64,000 nucleotides of DNA from positions 1 through 64,000 of the forward strand of contig JAJYIF010000016.1 in assembly GCA_021790195.1 (NCBI GenBank). Reading direction: 5' to 3'. The translations under genes and the position numbers were made by a program. Below the pieces are notes generated by a model. The model made no database searches and had not been told where the DNA came from. It saw only the letters and a program-made list of their open reading frames with translations. Source of the stretch: Nitrospirota bacterium. Lineage in GTDB: Bacteria; Nitrospirota; Thermodesulfovibrionia; Thermodesulfovibrionales; UBA9159. This document shows, in pieces, positions 18,054-25,925 of this stretch. Position 1 is the first letter of the stretch. Every line of letters starts with the position of its first letter.

Positions 18054-18090
18054 AAAAAATTCCTCCTAAAAAAACGATGCGGAACCCCAC

Positions 18091-18128
18091 AAAATTGTCC
18101 GGGACACATCAGAATAAAGAACAATTTT
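18091..18128. repeat. Inverted repeat AAAATTGT/ACAATTTT in divergent promoter region
   Basis: AAAATTGT (18091-18098) and ACAATTTT (18121-18128) are perfect inverse complements, and a third related copy AAATTGT stands at 18161-18167. They flank the GH57 promoter and lie in its predicted leader, so they could be an operator or a leader hairpin. No regulator gene is nearby. Confidence 0.5.
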
Positions 18129-18138
18129 ACAACATGAG

Positions 18139-18149
18139 ATTATAACACA
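18139..18149 (-). promoter_or_regulatory. Extended -10 promoter of the GH57/propeller operon
   Basis: The minus strand reads TGTGTTATAAT, a perfect -10 with the TGn extension and no good -35 box. Transcription would start about 80 bases before the CTG start of the GH57 gene. Confidence 0.6.
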
Positions 18150-18222
18150 CACTCCAGACCAAATTGTGCGCGTCCAGTCTCACTGGCGCAAGCTCCGGCG
18201 ACCGGCAGTATACTCATCGCCG

Positions 18223-18233
18223 TATGATAGAAT
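18223..18233 (+). promoter_or_regulatory. Extended -10 promoter of the GT2/wbaP genes, leaderless arrangement
   Basis: TATGATAGAAT ends eight bases before the ATG at 18242. Transcription would begin at or next to the start codon, and no ribosome binding site precedes it. This supports the shorter start for the glycosyltransferase. Confidence 0.5.
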
Positions 18234-18241
18234 ATAAACTC

Positions 18242-19090
18242 ATGAGGATTTCACTCATAATACCCACATTGAACGCCGGCCCGCAGATAGAAGACCTCCT
18301 CGGCCGTATTTCCCGGCAGGACGTCAGACCTTTCGAGGTCATAGTCATCGATTCCTCGTCCAGCGATGATACCGTTGAAGCCGCGGAGCGCTCGGGCGCC
18401 AGGACCGTGGTCATTCCAAGGCGGGCCTTCAACCACGGGAAGGCGAGAAACACGGCGGCCCTGAAGGCCGGGGGGGACGTACTCGTCTTTATGACGCAGG
18501 ATGCAGTGCCGCTCAATAACGCCCTGCTTGCCTCTCTGACCGCCCCGCTCCTTCATCCGGATATCGCCGCGGCGTATGGAAGGCATGTGCCGGGGCCCGG
18601 GGCGTCGCCTATCGAGACATTTGCGCGGCAGTTCAACTATCCGGATTCGCCTTCGATAAAGAAGATGGATGATATCGTGAGGGATGGGATAAACAGAGTG
18701 ATTTTCAGCGACGTATGCTCGGCGGTCAAGCGAGAGGCGTTTATGGAGGCCGGGATGTTCCCCGAGGTCCGGGCCAACGAGGACATGCTGATCGCCCTGA
18801 AATTGATCCTGCTCGGCTATAAGGTTGCATATGTTCCGGGGGCGGAGGTTTTACATTCTCACGACTACTCGCTTTTACGGCAGTTCCGGCGTTATTATAA
18901 TATCGGTTCGTCCCTGAAGCGGAACCCGTGGGTCCTGAAATACGCGCCTGCAGAGGGGGAGGGCCTGAAGTTCCTGGCGGGCCAGTTGCGTTTTATTCTG
19001 AAGGAGCGAAGACTGCTCTGGCTGCCTTATGTCATTTTGGAAGCCGCAGCTAAATATGCGGGATACAGGACCGGGATAATAGCGGGATGA
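18242..19090 (+). CDS. Family 2 glycosyltransferase, rhamnosyltransferase-like
   Basis: A protein of 282 residues. MRISLIIPTLNAG and VIVIDSSSSDDT give the GT-A nucleotide-sugar fold; FMTQDAVP holds the metal-binding Asp region, and VRANEDMLIALKLILLGY is the acceptor/catalytic ED motif. The pattern with YNIGSSLKRN resembles rhamnosyl transferases for O-antigen or exopolysaccharide. In-frame ATGs exist at 18164 and 18224, but the shorter start fits family N-termini and the promoter position. Its last four bases overlap wbaP, so the two probably act in one surface glycan pathway. Confidence 0.88.
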   Translation: MRISLIIPTLNAGPQIEDLLGRISRQDVRPFEVIVIDSSSSDDTVEAAERSGARTVVIPRRAFNHGKARNTAALKAGGDVLVFMTQDAVPLNNALLASLTAPLLHPDIAAAYGRHVPGPGASPIETFARQFNYPDSPSIKKMDDIVRDGINRVIFSDVCSAVKREAFMEAGMFPEVRANEDMLIALKLILLGYKVAYVPGAEVLHSHDYSLLRQFRRYYNIGSSLKRNPWVLKYAPAEGEGLKFLAGQLRFILKERRLLWLPYVILEAAAKYAGYRTGIIAG

Positions 19091-20532
19091 TAGAAATCGT
19101 AAAGTTCCTGAGAGGACTTTTTAAGGCCGTATGTCTTATCGTTATCGACCTTCTCGCCTTTTTCCTCTCTCTCCTTTCGGCGTGGGCGATCAGGACGGAG
19201 GTCCTTCCGTCCTTTGTCCCGAATCTCCCGGGATTCCCCTTTTCGTTCCCCTATTTCCTTTCCTTATGGTGGCTGCCGGTCATATTTATATTCTTCATGC
19301 TGTACGAGGGTCTTTACGAAAGCAACCTCCCTTTCTGGGACGAGGCCAAAACCACGGTCAAGGCGATCGCCCTCTCAACAGTGACCGTGATGACAATCGT
19401 CACTCTCGGCAAGATGCAGGACAAGGTATCGCGTCTCGTCCTTCTCGGCATGTCCGCGGCTTCCCTCTTCATATTCCCGGTAATGAGGCTCTGGGGAAAG
19501 AAACTCCTTTATCGCATGGGCGTCTGGAAAGAGCGGGTGCTGATCCTCGGTGCGGGAAACGCGGGTCGCCTCGCGCTGGAGGGGCTCACGAGGGAGAAGC
19601 ATATGGGATACGAGGTCATCGGATTTCTCGACGACAATGAAAAGAAAAGAGGATCGGTCATCGCAGGCAGGAAGGTCTTCGGCAAGATAAGACATTTCCC
19701 GAAGTTCGTGAAGGACCTCGATATCACGACCGTTATCGTGGCTATGCCCTCGGTGCCCCCGGACAGGCTCTCGGCACTGACCGCATCGGTCCAGAACCAT
19801 TCGACGAATACCGTGGTCATTCCCGACCTAAAGGGCATCGCCCTGATCAATACCGACCTCTTCCACCTTTTTTACGAGGAGCTGTTTCTGATGAACATCC
19901 GGAACAACCTTAAGTCCCTGCCCAACAGGTTCGTCAAGAGGCTCTTCGACATGACCGTGAGCATCTTGTCAATGCCCCTGCTTCTGCCGCTGATAGGAAT
20001 AATCGGGGCGGCGATCCGGCTGGAAACTCCCGGTCCGGCCATATACTCCCATGACAGGATCGGCAAGAACGGGAAGACGTTCCGGTGTTACAAATTCAGG
20101 ACGATGCAAAAGGACGCCGAGGAGAGACTGAAGGAGATCCTCGAAAAGAACGAGGAAATCCGCACCGAATGGGAGAAGAACTGGAAGCTCAGGGACGACC
20201 CGAGGATCACCAGGATCGGCGGTTTCCTGCGAAAGACCTCCCTTGACGAGCTCCCCCAGATATTCAATGTCATTAAAGGGGACATGAGCCTGGTCGGTCC
20301 GAGGCCTTATCTTCTGCGCGAGCTGAATACCGTCGGCCAGCAGCTTCACGTCATCTGCAGCACAAAGCCCGGGATAACGGGACTGTGGCAGGTTTCCGGC
20401 AGGAGCAACACGGGATACGAGCACAGACTGAAGCTTGACGCCTGGTACGTCATGAACTGGTCCCTCTGGTTCGACATCGCCATAATCTTCAAAACGATCA
20501 GGGTTGTCGCAAAGATGGAAGGGGCGTACTAA
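19087..20532 (+). CDS. Polyprenyl glycosylphosphotransferase, WbaP-like
   Basis: A protein of 481 residues that loads the first sugar-1-phosphate onto undecaprenyl phosphate for a surface polysaccharide. There are about five N-terminal membrane helices (1-135), a Rossmann-like domain (VLILGAGNAGRLALEG, about 155-255), a further membrane hairpin (about 290), and the catalytic domain with RIGKNGKTFRCYKFRTM, TSLDELPQIFNV, GDMSLVGPRP and GLWQVSGR. Galactose-1-phosphate is the substrate of the founding member, but specificity cannot be read from sequence. Translation is coupled to the GT2 gene by a 4-base overlap. Confidence 0.93.
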   Translation: MIEIVKFLRGLFKAVCLIVIDLLAFFLSLLSAWAIRTEVLPSFVPNLPGFPFSFPYFLSLWWLPVIFIFFMLYEGLYESNLPFWDEAKTTVKAIALSTVTVMTIVTLGKMQDKVSRLVLLGMSAASLFIFPVMRLWGKKLLYRMGVWKERVLILGAGNAGRLALEGLTREKHMGYEVIGFLDDNEKKRGSVIAGRKVFGKIRHFPKFVKDLDITTVIVAMPSVPPDRLSALTASVQNHSTNTVVIPDLKGIALINTDLFHLFYEELFLMNIRNNLKSLPNRFVKRLFDMTVSILSMPLLLPLIGIIGAAIRLETPGPAIYSHDRIGKNGKTFRCYKFRTMQKDAEERLKEILEKNEEIRTEWEKNWKLRDDPRITRIGGFLRKTSLDELPQIFNVIKGDMSLVGPRPYLLRELNTVGQQLHVICSTKPGITGLWQVSGRSNTGYEHRLKLDAWYVMNWSLWFDIAIIFKTIRVVAKMEGAY

Positions 20533-20540
20533 AAACGCGT

Positions 20541-20551
20541 TGTGATATAAT
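20541..20551 (+). promoter_or_regulatory. Extended -10 promoter of the gsp operon
   Basis: TGTGATATAAT lies between wbaP and gspE, identical in its 11 bases to the murJ promoter at 47980-47990. Transcription would start near 20558, about 30 bases before gspE. No consensus -35 is present. Confidence 0.6.
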
Positions 20552-20589
20552 GAAAGAGTTCATGACCTATCATAGAAAATGTCCGGAGG

Positions 20590-22128
20590 TTGCTGAAGCA
20601 GTCCGTGCTTAAAGAAATACGTCACCTGAGTTCCGAGGACCTGCCGAAGGTCCCCTTCGTTGTAGATGGGGTGTCCTCCCGCTTCATCCGAGAGTATATG
20701 GTGATCCCTCTGGAACTAAAGAACAATGTCCTGAAGGTTGTCATGGCAAATCTTGAGGACAGGCAGACACTGGACGCCCTGAGGGTCGCCACCTCGGCCG
20801 ATATCGCGGTATATACCGCGGACACGAAGGTCGTGGAGGAATACATATCGAGGTTTTACGGACAGGAATCGCAGAACATAAACAGGATAATCGAAGACAT
20901 CGGCGAACACGACATCGAATTCATCCGCGAGGAAGAGGAGGACATCGGCCATCTCAAAGACCTTGCTGCGGAAGCTCCTATCATAAAGCTCGTGAATCTG
21001 CTCATAACGAGGGCCGTTGAGGGAAGGGCAAGCGACATACATATAGAGCCTTTTGAAGACGAGATGAAGGTCAGATACCGGATAGACGGCGTGCTCCACG
21101 ACATAGAATCCGCGCCGAAGCGGCTCCAGGCGGCAATCGTCTCAAGGATTAAGATAATGGCCAAGATGAATATCGCCGAGAGAAGACTCCCCCAGGACGG
21201 TCGCATTCGTCTTAAGGTCGGGGAGGGAGAGATCGACCTGAGGGTCTCGACTATCCCGGTGCTCCACGGAGAGAGCGTGGTCATGAGAATCCTTCGGAAG
21301 GAAGGCATCGTAATAGACCTCGATCTCCTTGGGTTCCCGGCTGACACCCTCGGGGGCTTCAACCAGCTTATCGCCAAGCCGCACGGCATAATCCTTGTCA
21401 CCGGCCCCACGGGCAGCGGAAAGACCACTACGCTTTACGGCGCACTGGACAAGATAAATTTTCCGGACAGGAAGATTATAACCGTAGAGGACCCTGTTGA
21501 ATATCAGCTTAAGGGAGTGAACCAGATACAGGTGAAGCCGCAGATCGGCCTGAACTTCGCAAGCACGCTCAGGCACATCGTGAGACAGGACCCCGACATT
21601 ATCATGATCGGGGAGATAAGGGACCTCGAAACAGCCGAGATAGCCATACAATCCGCGCTGACCGGACATCTCGTCTTCTCGACACTGCACACAAACGACG
21701 CGCCGAGCGCCATCACAAGACTCATCGACATGGGAGTGGAGAACTTCCTGCTCTCTTCCACCATCAGGGGTATACTCGCGCAGAGGCTGGTCAGGGTACT
21801 CTGCCATGCATGCAAGGAGATCGATCATGCCTCCGCAAACAGGGATGAGCTGAGCATCCTCGGTCTCGGCAGCGATGCGACCCTTTTCAGGGGAAAGGGC
21901 TGTGAGCAGTGCACGTTCACCGGCTATTACGGAAGGACGGGGATATTTGAACTCCTCATGGTGACCGAGGGAATACGCAAACTGATCCTCAAGGGGTCGG
22001 ACGCCAACGAGTTAAGGGACGCGGCGAGGCAGCAGGGAATGCGCACCCTTTTCGAAAACGGGGCCGAGAAGATAAAGTCCGGGGTCACTACCCTGAGCGA
22101 GGTCCTGAGGGTCACGCAGGAGGCATAG
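20590..22128 (+). CDS. gspE: Type II secretion ATPase
   Basis: A protein of 512 residues, the hexameric ATPase that powers pseudopilus assembly. An N-terminal GspE domain (1-140) precedes the motor domain with Walker A GPTGSGKTTTLYG (about 272), Asp and His boxes, Walker B GEIRDLETAEIA and the tetracysteine zinc finger (CHAC about 404, CEQC about 439), which is typical of GspE and PilB. The TTG at 20590 abuts the GGAGG element with no spacing, so the start is uncertain; no in-frame ATG is near. It ends right before gspF. Confidence 0.95.
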   Translation: MLKQSVLKEIRHLSSEDLPKVPFVVDGVSSRFIREYMVIPLELKNNVLKVVMANLEDRQTLDALRVATSADIAVYTADTKVVEEYISRFYGQESQNINRIIEDIGEHDIEFIREEEEDIGHLKDLAAEAPIIKLVNLLITRAVEGRASDIHIEPFEDEMKVRYRIDGVLHDIESAPKRLQAAIVSRIKIMAKMNIAERRLPQDGRIRLKVGEGEIDLRVSTIPVLHGESVVMRILRKEGIVIDLDLLGFPADTLGGFNQLIAKPHGIILVTGPTGSGKTTTLYGALDKINFPDRKIITVEDPVEYQLKGVNQIQVKPQIGLNFASTLRHIVRQDPDIIMIGEIRDLETAEIAIQSALTGHLVFSTLHTNDAPSAITRLIDMGVENFLLSSTIRGILAQRLVRVLCHACKEIDHASANRDELSILGLGSDATLFRGKGCEQCTFTGYYGRTGIFELLMVTEGIRKLILKGSDANELRDAARQQGMRTLFENGAEKIKSGVTTLSEVLRVTQEA

Positions 22129-23322
22129 GTGGCCACCTTTTCTTACAGGGCGACCACGATGGAAGGCGCCATCGTGGAAGGCGTCGTCGAAGCGGCGGAC
22201 GAGAAGACCGCAGTCGAAAAACTGAGGAACACAGGCGTTATCCCCTTGAAGGTCTCCTCCCCGAGAGAGGGCGGGAAGCTAGGGTTTTCCCTGAGACCCC
22301 ATAAAGGCGACCTCCTTATCTTCACTACAGAGTTGTCCGCGCTCCTGGGCGCGGGCCTTCCCCTCGACAGGAGCCTGAACATCATCTCCGAGATATCCGA
22401 AAGCAGGGAGATGAAAAGTGTGATACAGTCCACCCTCAAATCCATCAGGGAGGGGAGCTCCTTCTCCGACGCGCTCCAGAAACATCCCAGGATGTTTCCC
22501 AAGATTTATATAAGCATGGTGCGCGCAGGCGAGGCGGGTGGCGTGCTCGACGTGGTGCTGGAGAAGCTGAATGAGTTCCTGGAATCCTCTAAAGAGCTGA
22601 AAGAGCATGTGGTTTCCGCCATGATCTATCCGGTCATACTCACGGTGGCAGGCGGGGCATCCATTATTTTTCTCCTCACCTTTGTCCTTCCGAAATTCTC
22701 GTCCATCTTTGCAGAGCTCGGCACTTCCTTGCCGCTTGCCACGAGGATCGTCCTCGGCGCAAGCAAGGCGATCAAGCTTTATTGGTGGGTTGCCCTTCTG
22801 GTGGGAGTGCCCGGCTGGACCCTCTTCAGGAGCTATCTCAGGTCCGCCTCCGGCAGGTATAAATGGGACGCCTTCAAGTTGACGCTAATGGGCGAAGTCA
22901 TCAGGAAACTCGAGACCGCCCGTTTTTCGCGGACCCTCGGCACCCTTCTCAAGAGCGGTGTGCCGCTGCTGCAGGCCCTCGGCAATGCAAAGGACGTTAT
23001 AAACAACCAGGTCATCGCCTCTTCCATAGACGCGGTCGCAAAGGGCGCCAAAGAGGGCAAAGGCATAGCGGTCCCGCTGACGAACTCCAACGCTTTTCCG
23101 CCCCTCGCTCTTTCCATGATCAAGGTCGGCGAGGAGACGGGTCAGTTGGACACCATGCTATTGAAGGTCGCCACTACTTATGAGAAGAGCCTCAGGCTTG
23201 CGGTGAAGAGATTCGTGAGTTTCCTCGAACCGGTAATGATCCTCATAATGGGTCTCGTTATAGGCTTCATCGTAGTATCCATGCTTATGGCCATATTCAG
23301 CATAACCCAGCTGCCGTTTTAA
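22129..23322 (+). CDS. gspF: Type II secretion inner-membrane platform protein
   Basis: A protein of 397 residues with two GspF/PilC four-helix domains (about 68-190 and 270-390), each followed by membrane helices, ending GLVIGFIVVSMLMAIFSITQLPF. GAGLPLDRSLNII and VRAGEAGGVLD are conserved. It starts with GTG immediately after the gspE stop; CAGGAGG five bases before it confirms this start. Confidence 0.95.
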   Translation: MATFSYRATTMEGAIVEGVVEAADEKTAVEKLRNTGVIPLKVSSPREGGKLGFSLRPHKGDLLIFTTELSALLGAGLPLDRSLNIISEISESREMKSVIQSTLKSIREGSSFSDALQKHPRMFPKIYISMVRAGEAGGVLDVVLEKLNEFLESSKELKEHVVSAMIYPVILTVAGGASIIFLLTFVLPKFSSIFAELGTSLPLATRIVLGASKAIKLYWWVALLVGVPGWTLFRSYLRSASGRYKWDAFKLTLMGEVIRKLETARFSRTLGTLLKSGVPLLQALGNAKDVINNQVIASSIDAVAKGAKEGKGIAVPLTNSNAFPPLALSMIKVGEETGQLDTMLLKVATTYEKSLRLAVKRFVSFLEPVMILIMGLVIGFIVVSMLMAIFSITQLPF

Positions 23323-23326
23323 TCCC

Positions 23327-23824
23327 ATGCCTGATATAAGGCACAAGATTCGCGGTCAGCGTCACAATGCAGCAAGAATCATGCATCGTGCATCTTTTTC
23401 GGATGGTTTTACTCTCCTCGAAATGATCATCGTGCTGTTCCTGGTGTCGATCATGCTCGGCATAGCAGGCGTCTTCTTCTCCAAAACGCTATCCTCCAGT
23501 AAACTTGATGCCGCGGCAAGAGAGATTTCCGCGGCTATAAGGCAGGCGAAGTCTATGGCCGCGACAAAGGGCGAGAAAGAGACCGTTACAATAAACCTGG
23601 ACTCGAAACAATACGGGATACCAGGACGTGGAAGCAGGAGCCTTCCCCGGGACGCCCAGGTCATGGTCATAGATCCCTTTTCGGGAGAGATACGAAGCGG
23701 GGAATACAATATTACCTTCCAGCCCTACGGAGGAGTGCAAGGAGGCACGGTCGTCCTGTGGAACGGCAAAAAGACCGTGAGCATACAGTTAGACCCGGTG
23801 ATAGGATCCACCGTAATAAAATAA
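23327..23824 (+). CDS. gspH: GspH-like minor pseudopilin
   Basis: A protein of 165 residues. GFTLLEMIIVLFLVSIMLG is a type III prepilin signal cut by prepilin peptidase between Gly and Phe; Glu at mature position 5 is present. The soluble part ends with the beta-rich ...KKTVSIQLDPVIGSTVIK, as in GspH/FimT. With the ATG at 23327 the leader is 27 residues; an internal ATG at 23381 would give a more usual 9-residue leader. The extra N-terminus includes short ATGCATC-type repeats. Confidence 0.85.
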   Translation: MPDIRHKIRGQRHNAARIMHRASFSDGFTLLEMIIVLFLVSIMLGIAGVFFSKTLSSSKLDAAAREISAAIRQAKSMAATKGEKETVTINLDSKQYGIPGRGSRSLPRDAQVMVIDPFSGEIRSGEYNITFQPYGGVQGGTVVLWNGKKTVSIQLDPVIGSTVIK

Positions 23825-24259
23825 ATGAAGAAGCGCACTCTGTCTTCTCTTAGTTCAGGTCTTCCGGTCTTGAGATCCGGCGCAGGCTTTACGCTTTTTG
23901 AAGTGCTTATAGCAGTAGCCATCCTGGGCATTGCGATAACGATGGTCCTTCAGCTCTTCTCGGCCGACCTGAGGTCGATCTCCGCATCTGAGGACTACGT
24001 CTCTGCTGCCGTAACAGCCGAGGCAAAGATGAGGGAGGTGCTCGACGATGATCAGCTGTCCGAAGGGTCTTCCTCCAGCGAGACGACTAGCGACGGATAC
24101 AGGACAACCGTGTCGGTCTCCAAGACGCTCGAAGACAGGACGGAGAATCTCCCCGTAGAGCTCCTCAATATAACGGTCACCGTATATTGGACAAAAGGCC
24201 TGGGAGAGAAGTCCCTGACCCTGAATACGATGAAGATGGTTGCGAGGCAGATAGACTGA
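23825..24259 (+). CDS. gspI: GspI-like minor pseudopilin
   Basis: A protein of 144 residues with the prepilin signal AGFTLFEVLIAVAILG at about 20-35. In type II systems GspI forms the pseudopilus tip with GspJ and GspK. It begins directly after the gspH stop, and its stop overlaps the gspJ start. The identity as GspI rests on order, size and the signal; the soluble domain alone is not diagnostic. Confidence 0.83.
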   Translation: MKKRTLSSLSSGLPVLRSGAGFTLFEVLIAVAILGIAITMVLQLFSADLRSISASEDYVSAAVTAEAKMREVLDDDQLSEGSSSSETTSDGYRTTVSVSKTLEDRTENLPVELLNITVTVYWTKGLGEKSLTLNTMKMVARQID

Positions 24260-24933
24260 TGCGTGATCCATATATGAGAACGATAGCGAACAAGATCCCA
24301 TCCCTGCGGACTTCGCTTTCCGGAGAAGGCTTCACGCTTCTCGAACTCGTGATATCGATCGCGATCATCGGCATAATCGTGCTTATCATCTCGGGCGCTA
24401 TGAGACTCGGCTTCCGCTCCGTGGAAGCCGGCGAGAAAAAGATCGAGTCCATCGAAAGGACAACGGCATCCCTCAGCATCCTTGATGCCCAAATCCAGTC
24501 TGAATGCCCGGTTACGTATACCGACGAGGACGGCTCCAGGCGATATTATTTCAAGGGTGACAGGACTTCTATGGTGTTCTCGACGAACTATTCCCTGTGG
24601 AGCGGTGAGACAGGCTATGTCCTGGTCCATTACTCGGTCGCTCCCGACGATTCAGGACGGCAGTCCCTGTTTGTGTCCGAGAACCTTATCGGCATCGACA
24701 GCATGAGGGAGACGAAGCTCTTCGAGGCCTTCGACGAAATATATTTCGAGTATTTCTACAAAGGCCCCACGGATGAGAAGGGGAACTGGGTCGATGAATG
24801 GACAGAGGACACCGACATTCCGGAGAAGGTTAAAGTGCACCTTGTACAGGGGACAAGGGACATCTCCCTGATCATCCCGATGAGGGCAAGGGGAACGCTC
24901 GTCCCTCAGGGGTTGATTCCTCCCCAGACTTAG
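24259..24933 (+). CDS. gspJ: GspJ-like minor pseudopilin
   Basis: A protein of 224 residues starting at the ATG that overlaps the gspI stop (TGATG), preferred to an upstream in-frame ATG at 24187 inside gspI. The prepilin signal is EGFTLLELVISIAIIGIIVL; the soluble domain has the YFKGDRTSMVF and LVHYSVAPD stretches seen in GspJ. It is part of the presumed GspI-J-K-H tip complex. Confidence 0.85.
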   Translation: MRDPYMRTIANKIPSLRTSLSGEGFTLLELVISIAIIGIIVLIISGAMRLGFRSVEAGEKKIESIERTTASLSILDAQIQSECPVTYTDEDGSRRYYFKGDRTSMVFSTNYSLWSGETGYVLVHYSVAPDDSGRQSLFVSENLIGIDSMRETKLFEAFDEIYFEYFYKGPTDEKGNWVDEWTEDTDIPEKVKVHLVQGTRDISLIIPMRARGTLVPQGLIPPQT

Positions 24934-24941
24934 CTTTGACT

Positions 24942-25925
24942 ATGAGAAGAACTTCCTATAAACATTACGGGATCAATTCGAGCGCCATTGAGACACATGA
25001 GGCGGGCGTAGCCCTGATCATGGTGCTTTGGGTGCTTGCTATCCTGATGGTCATAGCGCTCTCTTTCTCGTATCTGACAAGGACCGAGACCCATTCGGCG
25101 CTCTCTTTCAAAGAAGGCGTGGAAAGAAAATTCCTGGCCGAGGCCGGCGTCGAGAGGGCACTGACAGAGATCTTTTACAGGAGACAGAACTTCGCTATCG
25201 AAGGAAACGATTCCTGGAAAGTGGACGGCACGCCCCATTCAGACCATCTTGGAGACGGTGAATATACTGTGAAGATCACTGACGAGACCGGGAAGATAGA
25301 CATAAACGCCATAAACGACAATTCTGGTATAATACTCAAGAATCTGCTGATGAACTCCGGCGTTCAGGAAGAGACTGCGAACACCATCGTAGATTCGGTC
25401 CTTGACTGGAAAGACAGCAGCAGTACAGGGGCGCACCGGCTCAACGGCGCTGGCGATGATTACTACATGTCTTTGCCGAACCCCTACAAAGCCAAACATG
25501 CTAATTTTGACACACTGGAGGAACTCCTGCTGGTGAAGGGCATTACCCCCGAGATACTTTACGGCGACAGCGAGAAGAAAGGTATCATCAACTTTCTCAC
25601 GGTTTATTCCAACATGCCTACAATTAATGTGAACGCGGCGCCGAAAGAGGTGCTGATGGCCGTTCCGGGTATTACTCCGGAGATCGCCGACGCGATAATA
25701 AGTTTCAGGGAAAACAAGAGAGTGACCAATTTTCAGGAGGTGGGCATACCGCCTCAAAGCGCACAGTATATTAATTTTTCGGACAGTTACGTATTCTCGA
25801 TAGAGTCTGTAGGAAAGAAGAGCGACGGCAAAGCGGGTTATCCGGTGAAGGCGACGGTTAGGCTCGATGCGAATAATAAGTACAGGTTTGTCTATTACAA
25901 GAGTCCGGCGGCGGTGGGCGGATGA
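24942..25925 (+). CDS. gspK: GspK-like pseudopilin tip protein
   Basis: A protein of 327 residues from the ATG at 24942 (a TTG lies two codons upstream; neither has a ribosome binding site). After a short leader comes GVALIMVLWVLAILMVIAL, the degenerate prepilin helix of GspK. GKIDINAIND, the Ca-binding region, and a helix-hairpin-helix-like NVNAAPKEVLMAVPGITPEI segment confirm the family. It overlaps gspL by four bases. Confidence 0.92.
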   Translation: MRRTSYKHYGINSSAIETHEAGVALIMVLWVLAILMVIALSFSYLTRTETHSALSFKEGVERKFLAEAGVERALTEIFYRRQNFAIEGNDSWKVDGTPHSDHLGDGEYTVKITDETGKIDINAINDNSGIILKNLLMNSGVQEETANTIVDSVLDWKDSSSTGAHRLNGAGDDYYMSLPNPYKAKHANFDTLEELLLVKGITPEILYGDSEKKGIINFLTVYSNMPTINVNAAPKEVLMAVPGITPEIADAIISFRENKRVTNFQEVGIPPQSAQYINFSDSYVFSIESVGKKSDGKAGYPVKATVRLDANNKYRFVYYKSPAAVGG

